From: an uncultured Shimia sp.
GTDB taxonomy: Bacteria; Pseudomonadota; Alphaproteobacteria; Rhodobacterales; Rhodobacteraceae
Reading direction: 5' to 3'
DNA: 64,000 nt
NCBI RefSeq assembly: GCF_947493595.1
Contig: NZ_CANLRL010000003.1
Location: 186,001-250,000 of the forward strand
Positions 29,598 to 37,903 of this stretch are shown here, one piece after another. Position numbers and translations under genes: made by a program. The first letter of the stretch is position 1, and each line of letters opens with the position of its first letter. The notes under the pieces were generated by a model, which had not been told where the DNA came from, did not search any database, and saw only the letters and a list, made by a program, of their open reading frames with translations.

Positions 29598-30809
29598 ATG
29601 TTCCTGAAAACACTGATTGACCGAAACCCGCGCTTTATCGAGGCCGCCATGGCCTTGCACCAAGCGGGAGAGATCCCGCCCAACTCCTATGTGATCGATC
29701 TCGACCAAGTCGAAGCCAACGCGCGGCTTTTTTCCGAAGAAGCCGCCAAATATAGCCTCAAAACCTTCGCCATGACCAAACAGGTCAGCCGGCACTCCGG
29801 CTTCTGCGCCGCTGTGATGCGCGGCGGCATCGATCGCTCTGTTGCGGTCGACATGGACTGCGCCATCGCCTGTCATCGTGCGGGCTTACAAACCGGTCAC
29901 CTGGGCCATCTGGTGCAAGTGCCCCAACGGGATGCGGGTTATGCCGCCGCCTACTTGAAGCCCGATTACTGGACCGTCTTCACCATGGATAAGGCCCGCG
30001 AAGCCGCCAAGGCGGCAGCAGAGGCAGGCCGCGTGCAAAATATTCTCGCGCGTATCCAGACCGGAGGCGACACGTTTTATCGCGGGCACGAAGGCGGCTT
30101 TGTGGCCGAAGACATTGTGCAGATTGCCGATGAAATTGACGCGCTGGATGGCGCGCGCTTTGCTGGCATCACCACCTTCCCGGCCTTGTTGTTTGATCTC
30201 GACAGCAACTCGGTGAAACCCACGCAAAACCTCGCCACGCTGACCAAAGCGCTGCAAGCGTTGGCGGATGCAGGCCGCTCCGATATCGAGGTCAACGCAC
30301 CCGGCACCAACTCCATGGCGCTCTTGCCTGCCTTGGCCGAAGCTGGCGCCACCCAGGTCGAACCCGGCAACGCCTTGCATGGCACAACGCCTCTTCATGC
30401 TGTGCAAGATTTGCCCGAAGGGCCCGCTGTACTGTACCTGAGCGAAGTGTCGCATCAGCACCAAGACGAAGCTTACTGCTTTGGTGGCGGGCTCTACATC
30501 GACCCTGTCTTCCCAGGCTACGACGTGCGGGCGCTGGTCTCCGGATCACCAACCTCTGCACCGGAGGATCTCTATCAGGTCGACATCCCGGACTACAAAG
30601 CCATCGACTACTACGGCATGATCAATACCAAAGACCGCCCCACGCCGAATACTGGCGACACTGTGGTGTTTGGCTTCCGGGGGCAAAGCTTTGTCACCCG
30701 CGCCAACACCGTCGGCATCTCCGGTGTTGCGTCCGGCACCCCCAATGTCAGCAGCATTGAAAACATCTTCGGCCAGCCCGTCGACCGCCACGAGGGGTAC
30801 TCCAAATGA
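29598..30809 (+). CDS. YhfX-like PLP enzyme (alanine racemase N-terminal fold)
   Basis: This fold-III PLP enzyme is of the YhfX type, whose reaction is not established. The 403-residue protein has the PLP-lysine in FAMTKQVSRH (Lys61), the barrel strands of alanine racemase, and late blocks NAPGTNSMALLPAL, VEPGNALHGTTPLH and the C-terminal TRANTVGISGVASGTP. ATG at 29598 follows AGAAAGG; an open frame begins at 29553 inside the permease gene. The gene sits within the transporter genes and overlaps the ATPase gene as ATGA, so racemisation or another PLP step on the imported compound is a fair inference. Confidence 0.85.
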   Translation: MFLKTLIDRNPRFIEAAMALHQAGEIPPNSYVIDLDQVEANARLFSEEAAKYSLKTFAMTKQVSRHSGFCAAVMRGGIDRSVAVDMDCAIACHRAGLQTGHLGHLVQVPQRDAGYAAAYLKPDYWTVFTMDKAREAAKAAAEAGRVQNILARIQTGGDTFYRGHEGGFVAEDIVQIADEIDALDGARFAGITTFPALLFDLDSNSVKPTQNLATLTKALQALADAGRSDIEVNAPGTNSMALLPALAEAGATQVEPGNALHGTTPLHAVQDLPEGPAVLYLSEVSHQHQDEAYCFGGGLYIDPVFPGYDVRALVSGSPTSAPEDLYQVDIPDYKAIDYYGMINTKDRPTPNTGDTVVFGFRGQSFVTRANTVGISGVASGTPNVSSIENIFGQPVDRHEGYSK

Positions 30810-31543
30810 GTGACCACGACGTTCTCTCTCTAACCAACATCCACAAAGCCTTTGGTGGCGTGGTTGCCATCGAGGATTTTTCCCTGAACCTGAAAGCGGG
30901 TGAGGTTGTGGCCCTTGTTGGGGACAACGGCGCCGGGAAATCCACCCTGATTAAAATCATCTCAGGTGTCTATTCGCCCACCTCCGGCGACATCCTACTG
31001 GACGGGCAAAAGACCGATTTTCGCGATGCTTCCGCCGCCCGCGCCAATGGTGTTGAAGTGGTGTACCAAGATCTCGCTTTGGCGGATCAGCAGCCGGTCT
31101 ACATGAACATGTTTCTGGGGCGTGAGCTGACCAAAGGCCCACTGAAGTTGCTGGATAAAGCCCGCATGCGGCAGGAAACACAGGAGCTTGTGGATGAGCT
31201 TGACGTGCGCATCCCCTCAGCCAGCTCCACCATCAGCGATCTCTCCGGTGGTCAGCGCCAAGGCATCGCCATTGCCCGCGCCACCCATTGGGCAAGCAAA
31301 CTGGTTTTGTTGGATGAACCCACAGCGGCGCTTGGCGTGGCGGAAACCGCGCGTGTCGAAGCGTTGATTGAACAGCTCAAAGCCAAAGATCTCGCCATCC
31401 TGATCATCAGCCACAGCTTGGATCAGGTGTTCCGCCTGTCCGACCGCATCTGCGTGTTGCGCCGTGGCAAACAGATTGGCGTGCGCGACACCAAATCCAC
31501 CGACAAAAACGAGATTGTCTCAATGATCACGGGTGTCGCGTAA
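30806..31543 (+). CDS. Sugar-type ABC transporter ATP-binding protein (single domain)
   Basis: This is the motor of the importer. The 245-residue protein carries one nucleotide-binding domain: Walker A GDNGAGKSTLIK, signature DLSGGQRQGIAIARA, Walker B KLVLLDEPTAALG and a late histidine in ILIISHSLDQVFRL. Classical RbsA has two fused domains, so this is the half-size form known from systems such as fructose FrcA. It is the last gene of the operon and is followed by a strong terminator. Confidence 0.92.
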   Translation: MSDHDVLSLTNIHKAFGGVVAIEDFSLNLKAGEVVALVGDNGAGKSTLIKIISGVYSPTSGDILLDGQKTDFRDASAARANGVEVVYQDLALADQQPVYMNMFLGRELTKGPLKLLDKARMRQETQELVDELDVRIPSASSTISDLSGGQRQGIAIARATHWASKLVLLDEPTAALGVAETARVEALIEQLKAKDLAILIISHSLDQVFRLSDRICVLRRGKQIGVRDTKSTDKNEIVSMITGVA

Positions 31544-31598
31544 ATCGGCAAAGCCACCACTCATTTCCCAACCAGGGCGCTCCCGTGCCCTGGCACCT

Positions 31599-31634
31599 GT
31601 CCTCGGCCTTAGCAGGCTGAGGACTTTGTTTTTT
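31599..31634 (+). terminator. Strong terminator of the ROK/ABC operon
   Basis: GTCCTCGGCC / GGCTGAGGAC (one G-U pair) with a six-base loop is followed by TTTGTTTTTT. Confidence 0.88.
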
Positions 31635-31641
31635 CGGAAAG

Positions 31642-32508
31642 TTACTTCCAGGTTGGGTGATACAACCCAGCTTTGGACAGGGTGAAAATATCCACGCCAT
31701 CGGCGGTCACACCTACGGAATGCTCAAACTGAGCTGACAGAGATTTGTCCCGTGTCACCGCCGTCCAATCATCGGCCAGCACTTTGGTTTCTGGACGGCC
31801 CATGTTCAGCATCGGCTCGATAGTGAAGAACATGCCTTCTTCGAGCACCGGCCCGCTGCCCGCGCGGCCATAGTGCAGCACGTTGGGGGGCGAGTGAAAC
31901 ACCCGGCCCAGGCCGTGACCACAGAAGTCGCGCACAACCGACATGCGCTGACGCTCCGCGTAGGTCTGGATCGCATTGCCAATGTCGCCAAAGGTGTTGC
32001 CCGGCTTTACCGCATCGATGCCAAACATCAGCGCGTCATGTGTCACTTGAATGAGCTTCTTGGCAAAGCCCTTTGGCTTGCCTGCCACATACATCCGGCT
32101 TGTGTCGCCATACCAGCCGTCCACCACCACAGTCACATCGATGTTCAGAATGTCACCGTCGCGCAGCTTGTCATCGTCGCGCATGGGGTCTTCTTTGCGC
32201 GCACTGGTTTCTTTGTTCCATTTTGGGATCGGGCTGCCCGGAATGCCGTGACACACCACGTGGTTCACGCTGATACAGCTTGCATGCTGATAACCGCGAT
32301 AACCAATGGTGGCGGAGGTTGCGCCTGCTGCATTGACCTGCGCTTCGATCCGACGATCCAACTCTTCAGTGGTCTGGCCTGGAAACACGTGCTCTGCGAT
32401 GTCGTCCAGAATCTGCGACGCCAAGGCACCAGCCTTGTGCATGCCTGCGTGGTCGTCTGGCGAGTAGAGGTCGATGCTATCGCGAGTCTTGCGGCGTTTG
32501 CCGATCAT
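31642..32508 (-). CDS. map: Methionine aminopeptidase type I
   Basis: Map removes the initiator methionine from nascent proteins. The 288-residue enzyme has the five metal ligands in the expected blocks: DGDILNIDVTVVVDGWYGDTSR, CGHGLGRVFH, FFTIEPML and SAQFEHSV. There is an insertion of about 20 residues (WNKETSARKEDPMRDDDKL) between the HGIPG block and the first metal Asp. I believe this is usual in Rhodobacterales, though I have not compared sequences. ATG follows GGAGCACTTCAC. It lies 83 bases behind sfsA. Confidence 0.95.
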   Translation of the reverse strand: MIGKRRKTRDSIDLYSPDDHAGMHKAGALASQILDDIAEHVFPGQTTEELDRRIEAQVNAAGATSATIGYRGYQHASCISVNHVVCHGIPGSPIPKWNKETSARKEDPMRDDDKLRDGDILNIDVTVVVDGWYGDTSRMYVAGKPKGFAKKLIQVTHDALMFGIDAVKPGNTFGDIGNAIQTYAERQRMSVVRDFCGHGLGRVFHSPPNVLHYGRAGSGPVLEEGMFFTIEPMLNMGRPETKVLADDWTAVTRDKSLSAQFEHSVGVTADGVDIFTLSKAGLYHPTWK

Positions 32509-32591
32509 GTGAAGTGCTCCATCACGTGTGGTTTGCGGCTATGTAAGCGTAAATTCCATAAACTGCTAGAGCTTAGGGACGCCACATTGTG

Positions 32592-33305
32592 TCAACGGCT
32601 TTCATAGGCAAAGGGCAGGGGGGCGCCAATCTGGATCTGGCTTGGAGAAATGTCGCAGCCATAAGCCAGCACCTGTACCCCTGCAGACCGCGCGCGCTGA
32701 AACGTCTCGGCATACGCTGGATCAATATCCGGAGCGAGGGTGACCCGTTCTGCATCGGTGCGCTGCACCAAATAGAGCATCATCGCCTCATGTCCTTGGT
32801 CAATCATGGCCATAAGTTCCTCAAGGTGCTTGGTCCCCCGCGCGGTCACACTGTCAGGAAACTCCGCCACACCGTCTTCGCGGCTCAAGGTCACAGACTT
32901 CACCTCCAGATACAGGTCTTTGCGCCCTTCACCGGACAACAGGAAATCAATCCGGCTGTTGCTGCCGTATTTCACCTCTGGCCGCACAGTCTCATAGGTG
33001 GCCAACTCCGGTATCTCATGCGCCAACAATGCGGCCTTCAATGCGCGGTTGGGCACAGAGGTATCTACCCCTGTGAAATGCCCATTCTCATGGTCCACCA
33101 AACGCCAGCCAAACTTCAGCTTCTTTTTGGGATCATCGTTGGGTTCCAGCCAGATTTTGATGCCCTCATCTTTCAATCCCATCATCGAGCCGGGATTGGC
33201 ACAATGGGCTGTCACTTCCCGCCCATCTTCTAGGCGAACATCTGCAAGGAACCGTTTGTAGCGGCGAAGTAGCACGGCGGGAACGAGAGGGGTTTGAAAG
33301 CGCAT
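32592..33305 (-). CDS. sfsA: SfsA family protein
   Basis: SfsA was named for stimulating maltose use in E. coli and has been described as a DNA-binding protein with a nuclease-like fold; its real role is unsettled. The 237-residue sequence shows the family blocks RRYKRFLADVRL, VTAHCANPGSMMGL, RIDFLLSGE, YLEVKSVTL and FPDSVTARGTKHLEEL. It is followed by map on the same strand. Confidence 0.93.
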   Translation of the reverse strand: MRFQTPLVPAVLLRRYKRFLADVRLEDGREVTAHCANPGSMMGLKDEGIKIWLEPNDDPKKKLKFGWRLVDHENGHFTGVDTSVPNRALKAALLAHEIPELATYETVRPEVKYGSNSRIDFLLSGEGRKDLYLEVKSVTLSREDGVAEFPDSVTARGTKHLEELMAMIDQGHEAMMLYLVQRTDAERVTLAPDIDPAYAETFQRARSAGVQVLAYGCDISPSQIQIGAPLPFAYESR

Positions 33306-33352
33306 GTCACAGGCCTATACCTGCGGTGACGCACTGACAAGGACATGAGATC

Positions 33353-34072
33353 ATGGCAAATCCAACCGCAGCCATGCTGGTGATTGGCGACGAAATCCTC
33401 TCTGGCCGCACCCGCGACGCCAATATGTATTTTCTTGCCGGAGAACTGACCAAACACGGCATCGATCTGGCTGAAGTGCGCGTGGTTTCCGACAATGCGC
33501 CTGCCATCGTGACCGCCGTGAAACAGCTGTCTGCGGCCAACGAGCATGTCTTCACCTCTGGCGGCATTGGCCCCACCCATGATGACATCACCGCCGACTG
33601 CATTGCCGAAGCCTTTGGCAAACATATCGATGTGCGCGCCGACGCCGCCGCGCTGTTGCAGGCGCATTACGACAACGCTGGTCAGGAGTTTAACGATGCC
33701 CGCAAACGCATGGCCCGCATCCCGGATGACGCTACGCTGATTGACAACCCGGTTTCTGTCGCGCCGGGTTTCCGGCTGGAAAATGTCTACGTCATGGCAG
33801 GGGTGCCTTCGGTGTTTCAAGCCATGGTGGCCAGCGTCCTGCCAACCTTGACCGGCGGCGCACCTCTGCTGAGCCAAACCCTGCGCATTGAGCGCGGCGA
33901 AGGCGATATTGCGGGGCCTCTAGCTGGCTTGGCGGAGGAGTTCTCCGACCTCTCCATTGGATCCTATCCGTATCAGCGCAACGGTGCTTACGGCTCCAAC
34001 ATTGTCATTCGCGGCACCGACGGTGCTCGGATCGATGCGGCGATCACCAAACTCTCTGGCCTCTTCACATGA
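33353..34072 (+). CDS. CinA-like molybdopterin-binding (MoCF_biosynth) protein
   Basis: The 239-residue protein has the MoCF_biosynth/CinA N-terminal domain: AAMLVIGDEILSGRTRDANM, the TSGGIGPTHDDITADCIAEAFG loop and IDNPVSVAPGFRLENVYVMAGVP. It lacks the C-terminal nicotinamide-nucleotide amidase domain of full CinA. The family is associated with pyridine-nucleotide cleanup, so binding of such a nucleotide is more likely than molybdopterin. It heads a four-gene overlapping unit and follows AAGGACATGAGATC. Confidence 0.9.
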   Translation: MANPTAAMLVIGDEILSGRTRDANMYFLAGELTKHGIDLAEVRVVSDNAPAIVTAVKQLSAANEHVFTSGGIGPTHDDITADCIAEAFGKHIDVRADAAALLQAHYDNAGQEFNDARKRMARIPDDATLIDNPVSVAPGFRLENVYVMAGVPSVFQAMVASVLPTLTGGAPLLSQTLRIERGEGDIAGPLAGLAEEFSDLSIGSYPYQRNGAYGSNIVIRGTDGARIDAAITKLSGLFT

Positions 34073-34800
34073 CCTCTAACATCACGGCGCGCACCCTCTA
34101 TGATGTGATCGACGGCACGTGGCCTGCCGCCGCGACCCATAATTGCGGATGTTTCACCCTGCGCGACGGGCAGAGGGGCGGCAAACGGGTCTCTGCCGCC
34201 ACGTTAAACGGCGACCTTGTGCTGGATGACATCGCGGCGGCTAAAGCGGGCATGCAAGCCCTGAGCCAACAACCGCTCTTTCAAATCCGCGAAGGTGACG
34301 CTGATCTGGACGCTGCTCTGGAGGCGCGTGGGTATGAGATTGTCGATCCAGTGACCATGTATGCCATTCCAGCAAAAGACCTCGCGACAGAACGCCCCCC
34401 ACGCACCGCTGCCATCCCGGCATGGGAGCCGCTTCAGATCATGAAGGAAATTTGGGCACAGGGCGGCATGGACCTCGTGCGTTTGAACGTCATGGACCGT
34501 GCGCCCATGCCCAAAACCGGCTTTGTGTCCCGCTGGCAGGACAAACCCGCCGGCGCATCCTTCCTTGGCCTGCACAACGGCATCGGCATGGTGCACGCGC
34601 TCGAGATCCTGCCGTTCCAACGCCGTCAGGGCGTCGCCCGCTTCCTGATGCAACGCGCCGCTTTCTGGACGCTGGCGAACGGCGGCACCCACTTGTCGGT
34701 CATTTGTGTCACTTCGAACGCAGCGGCAAATCGGCTGTACTCTTCCCTCGGTATGACCGTTGTGGGAGAGTACCATTACCGGTGCAAACCCACCGCATAA
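34069..34800 (+). CDS. GNAT family N-acetyltransferase
   Basis: The 243-residue protein has a C-terminal GNAT domain with acetyl-CoA motif A (VHALEILPFQRRQGVARFLM) and a final CVTSNAAANRLYSSLGM. The first 120 residues form an additional, less conserved domain. The substrate cannot be told. It starts in an ATGA overlap with the CinA-like gene, and the next gene begins 12 bases after its stop. Confidence 0.9.
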   Translation: MTSNITARTLYDVIDGTWPAAATHNCGCFTLRDGQRGGKRVSAATLNGDLVLDDIAAAKAGMQALSQQPLFQIREGDADLDAALEARGYEIVDPVTMYAIPAKDLATERPPRTAAIPAWEPLQIMKEIWAQGGMDLVRLNVMDRAPMPKTGFVSRWQDKPAGASFLGLHNGIGMVHALEILPFQRRQGVARFLMQRAAFWTLANGGTHLSVICVTSNAAANRLYSSLGMTVVGEYHYRCKPTA

Positions 34801-34811
34801 GGGAGGCCAAC

Positions 34812-35384
34812 GTGGCAGAAACAAGCAAACCAACCGCGCTTAACATTCCGATGATGGATCCGCTTCCACCGGAAACACAGCGCTACTTCGACATCTGCCA
34901 GGAAAAGCTTGGCATGGTGCCCAATGTGCTCAAGGCTTACGCCATCCATGCCGACAAACTCAACGCCTTCACCGCGCTCTACAACGACCTCATGCTGGGT
35001 GACAGCGGCCTCTCCAAACTGGAACGCGAGATGATCGCCGTGGTGGTCAGCGCGATCAACAAATGTTTCTACTGCCTTGTGGCTCATGGCGCCGCCGTGC
35101 GTCAGCTCTCCGGTGATCCAGCGCTGGGCGAGATGATGGTGATGAACTGGCGCGTGGCTGATCTCGATGCCCGCCAATACGCCATGCTGGCCTTCGCCGA
35201 GAAAATGACCATCGCCTCCGCCACCATCGAAGAGACCGACCGCCAAGGCCTGCGCGATGTCGGCTTTACCGATCAAGACATCTGGGACATCGCCAATGTG
35301 GCGGGCTTCTACAACATGTCCAACCGCGTCGCCTCCGCCACCGCCATGCAGCCCAACGCAGAGTATCACGCACTCGCAAGATGA
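34812..35384 (+). CDS. Peroxidase-related AhpD/carboxymuconolactone decarboxylase-like protein
   Basis: The 190-residue protein has the AhpD-type redox motif CFYCLVAHGAAVR (Cys-x2-Cys with a histidine four residues later). The surrounding helical fold matches the 'uncharacterised peroxidase-related enzyme' group. It may use a thiol relay to reduce peroxides, but members are poorly characterised. GTG at 34812 follows GGGAGGCCAAC; the frame is open back to 34422 inside the GNAT gene. The stop overlaps the OmpA gene as ATGA. Confidence 0.88.
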   Translation: MAETSKPTALNIPMMDPLPPETQRYFDICQEKLGMVPNVLKAYAIHADKLNAFTALYNDLMLGDSGLSKLEREMIAVVVSAINKCFYCLVAHGAAVRQLSGDPALGEMMVMNWRVADLDARQYAMLAFAEKMTIASATIEETDRQGLRDVGFTDQDIWDIANVAGFYNMSNRVASATAMQPNAEYHALAR

Positions 35385-36373
35385 AATCCGGCACGCTCAT
35401 AACCTGGCTCCTCCTGTGCCCAGCTGCCAGCTGGGCCTTTGAGCCGCGTTTTGAAACGCCGGGGCAGCTCTTGGGCGAGGACATTCAGCCGCAAAGCGTG
35501 CTGTCCCTCGCTCTCTCACCAGCAACAGGCGGCACCGTGGCCACCATTCCCGTGGCCGGCACCCTGCGCAAACGCAGCTGGCGGTTTTCCAGCGGCTTCC
35601 CCGGTACAGGCAGTGTCAATGCCGAGATCGCCGCCCAACTGCTGGACGACGGATACGAGCTGATCCTGTCCTGTGACGCCGCAGGCTGTGGTGGGTTCGA
35701 CTTCCGCTTTGGCATCGACGTGCTCCTGCCGCCGCAGATGTTTGTCGACCTGTCTGACTACTTCTACCTCTCAGCCCGCCGCGAAACCGACCAAGGCCCC
35801 GAAGCCGTCGCCGCCCTTGTGAGCCGCACGGCCCAAGCCGGGATGGTGCAGATCTACGACATCCGGCCAGACAGCGTAGCGGCACCGGCCCCCACAGAAC
35901 CCAGCGCGCCAATCGACCCGCCTAAAGTCGCGGACCAGCCGCAGCCCGCCGCCGCGCCGGAGGTGACCACACCTGTCACCCCTCCAGAAACCGCCACCGA
36001 CATCGCCAAAACCCTCGCCCAATCCGGCCATGTGGTGCTTAGCGATCTGTCATTTGAAACCGGCGCCTCCAAGCTCTCCAAAGGCCCCTTTGCTTCGCTT
36101 GAAGCCCTCGCGACCTTTCTCAAAGACGACCCCAACCGCCGCATCGCTCTTGTTGGCCACACCGACAGCAAAGGCTCGCTGGCGGCCAACACCAGCCTCT
36201 CGCAAAAACGCGCCGCCGCCGTGCGCAATCACCTGATCAACGCCCACGGCGTGCCCAAGTCACAGGTCGAAGCCCAAGGCGCAGGCTACCTTGCCCCAAT
36301 CGCCACTAACCTCACCGAAGAAGGCCGCATGTTAAACCGCCGGGTTGAGGCGGTGCTGCTGTCCGGCAGTTAA
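35381..36373 (+). CDS. OmpA family peptidoglycan-binding protein
   Basis: The 330-residue precursor has a signal peptide (MKSGTLITWLLLCPAASWA), a ~130-residue N-terminal domain and a Pro/Ala-rich linker (about 165-205). The C-terminal OmpA domain contains IALVGHTDSKGSLAANTSLS and a late LNRRVEAVLL, which bind diaminopimelate in peptidoglycan. No barrel or lipobox is evident. It is the last gene of the overlapping four-gene unit. Confidence 0.9.
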   Translation: MKSGTLITWLLLCPAASWAFEPRFETPGQLLGEDIQPQSVLSLALSPATGGTVATIPVAGTLRKRSWRFSSGFPGTGSVNAEIAAQLLDDGYELILSCDAAGCGGFDFRFGIDVLLPPQMFVDLSDYFYLSARRETDQGPEAVAALVSRTAQAGMVQIYDIRPDSVAAPAPTEPSAPIDPPKVADQPQPAAAPEVTTPVTPPETATDIAKTLAQSGHVVLSDLSFETGASKLSKGPFASLEALATFLKDDPNRRIALVGHTDSKGSLAANTSLSQKRAAAVRNHLINAHGVPKSQVEAQGAGYLAPIATNLTEEGRMLNRRVEAVLLSGS

Positions 36374-36441
36374 CAGCTGACGCAGAGTCGCTCGCCAACA
36401 AGACCATTGCACCCGATTCGCGGCTGATCTAGGCTCATCCC

Positions 36442-36669
36442 ATGGCCATCTGCATCCTGTACAAACCTGCCAAACGCACCCGTCCCCGCTTCTACCGCGT
36501 GGAAATTGCCATGAACCTGTTTGAAGAGGTCTCCGTCCTGCGCGAATGGGGCGTCGCCGGTGGCAAGGGCCGCAGCATGGTGCGCATCTTCAGCAACCTG
36601 CGCGATGCGTCTTTGGCGGCAGATCAGTACCGAGACGGCGCCCAAAAACGCGGTTATGCGCGGGGGTAG
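36442..36669 (+). CDS. Short WGR-domain protein
   Basis: This 75-residue protein is essentially a WGR-like domain: RFYRVEIAMNLFEEVSVLREW followed by GVAGGKGRS. WGR domains occur in PARPs and in many short bacterial proteins of unknown function, probably nucleic-acid contacts. It is a single small gene between the OmpA gene and a convergent racemase gene. Confidence 0.8.
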   Translation: MAICILYKPAKRTRPRFYRVEIAMNLFEEVSVLREWGVAGGKGRSMVRIFSNLRDASLAADQYRDGAQKRGYARG

Positions 36670-36683
36670 AAGGCCTTCCTTTT

Positions 36684-37373
36684 CTACGCTAGCGCTTTCT
36701 CCAGCGCGGCTTTGCAGTGGATCAACGTGGTGTCAAACACAGGCACGTCGACATTGTTTGCGTTGAGCAACATGCCAACTTCGGTACAGCCTAAGATCAG
36801 GCAGTCTGCGCCCGCGTCGACCAGCCGACCCGCAATGCGCCGGTAGGTGTCTTCGCTTTCCTGCGTGGTCACATCTTTGCACAGTTCTTCGTAAATGATC
36901 CTGTGGGTATCCGCACGGTCTCTGTCGTCTGGAATGACCGGAGTTAAGCCCGCCGCAACCAGCCTGTCTGTGTAAAAACTCTGCTCCATGGTGAACGCGG
37001 TCGCCATAAGTCCGGGGGACGTCAGCCTCGCCTCTGTGATGGCATTGGCGGTGGCATCTGCGATGTGAAGCAACGGAATATCAACGCCTTGCATCATTTG
37101 ATCCGCCAGCTTGTGCATGGTGTTTGTCGCCAGGATGATGAAATCGGCCCCGCCTTGTTGCAGCGCTTTGGCCTCTGAATTGAGAATGGCCCCCGCAGCG
37201 TCCCAATCCCCCTTCATCTGCAGGGTTTCGATCTGGGCAAAATCAAGTGAGCGGATCAATAGCTCGGGTGAGTGCAAACCGCCGAGCCTTTCGCGGGTGA
37301 GGTCACAAAGCTCGCGATAGTAGGTTTGCGTTGAGGCTGCGGACATGCCGCCAAGTATTCCAATAGTCTTCAC
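36684..37373 (-). CDS. Aspartate/glutamate racemase, YgeA (L-DER) type
   Basis: This cofactor-independent racemase has 229 residues. The second catalytic cysteine is Cys197 in LILGCTEVG. At the first catalytic position stands Thr83 (LATNTMHKLA) instead of cysteine. As I recall it, the same Thr83/Cys197 pair, with the same numbering, is described for E. coli YgeA, an L-Asp/Glu-specific enzyme. The opening MKTIGILGGMSAASTQTYYRE is typical. It is a single gene. Confidence 0.87.
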   Translation of the reverse strand: MKTIGILGGMSAASTQTYYRELCDLTRERLGGLHSPELLIRSLDFAQIETLQMKGDWDAAGAILNSEAKALQQGGADFIILATNTMHKLADQMMQGVDIPLLHIADATANAITEARLTSPGLMATAFTMEQSFYTDRLVAAGLTPVIPDDRDRADTHRIIYEELCKDVTTQESEDTYRRIAGRLVDAGADCLILGCTEVGMLLNANNVDVPVFDTTLIHCKAALEKALA

Positions 37374-37596
37374 GAGTTACCTCATTACGTTGGCCAAATA
37401 GGGTCGTAGCGGTACGCAGAACACGCGCTTCGTGAGGAGAGGTGTAACAACCATAAGGAGTATGGCAAATCAAAAACCGTCACGGATGTCGTTCTGGTTT
37501 TTGGCCCAGGGCGTGTATTCCGGCGATGGCATAACTCCAACCAAAAAAGACCGCCCCACCGGACGGTCTTCCCTATCTCCCAATACCTAATGGCCC
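37374..37596. other. Intergenic region between racemase and zinc-finger genes
   Basis: This 223-base stretch holds the racemase promoter and the terminator of the upstream minus-strand zinc-finger gene. I see no gene in it. Confidence 0.5.
37541..37570 (-). terminator. Terminator of the zinc-finger gene
   Basis: On the minus strand AAGACCG / CGGTCTT forms a seven-pair stem with a ten-base loop, followed by a T-run (TTTTGG after the stem). Confidence 0.8.
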
Positions 37597-37773
37597 TCAG
37601 GCCACCTTGTCTTTGAAATCCTCGTGGACGAACTTGCAGTCGCAATAGGGGCATTCCACCCAGCCGTGCTCGTTGGGGATTTGCAGATAAACGCGCGGGT
37701 GGCCGCCCTCACCGCCGTCACAAGACACACGGTAGCTGTCCACAATCTTGGTTTCTGGGGCGTCAATTGTCAT
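37597..37773 (-). CDS. Zinc-finger domain-containing protein (NDUFS6-like)
   Basis: This 58-residue protein has the C-x(n)-H-x(n)-CPYC pattern: [11 protein letters not shown], then [12 protein letters not shown]. It resembles the CHCC zinc finger of the complex I accessory subunit NDUFS6, found free in alphaproteobacteria. It may belong to complex I. ATG at 37773 follows AAAAGGACATCGCAG; a longer frame to 37914 has no matching features. Confidence 0.85.
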   Translation of the reverse strand: MTIDAPETKIVDSYRVSCDGGEGGHPRVYLQIPNEHGWVECPYCDCKFVHEDFKDKVA

Positions 37774-37903
37774 CTGCGATGTCCTTTTTGGCTTCGGAGA
37801 GTGCCCTCCGATGGCGGTGTTTTCTGGCGGCTGCGGTTGAGCTTCACATCCGCATTGGTTAGGGCGAATAATAGGCATTGCGCAGCGGGGAGCAAGAGTG
37901 GCC

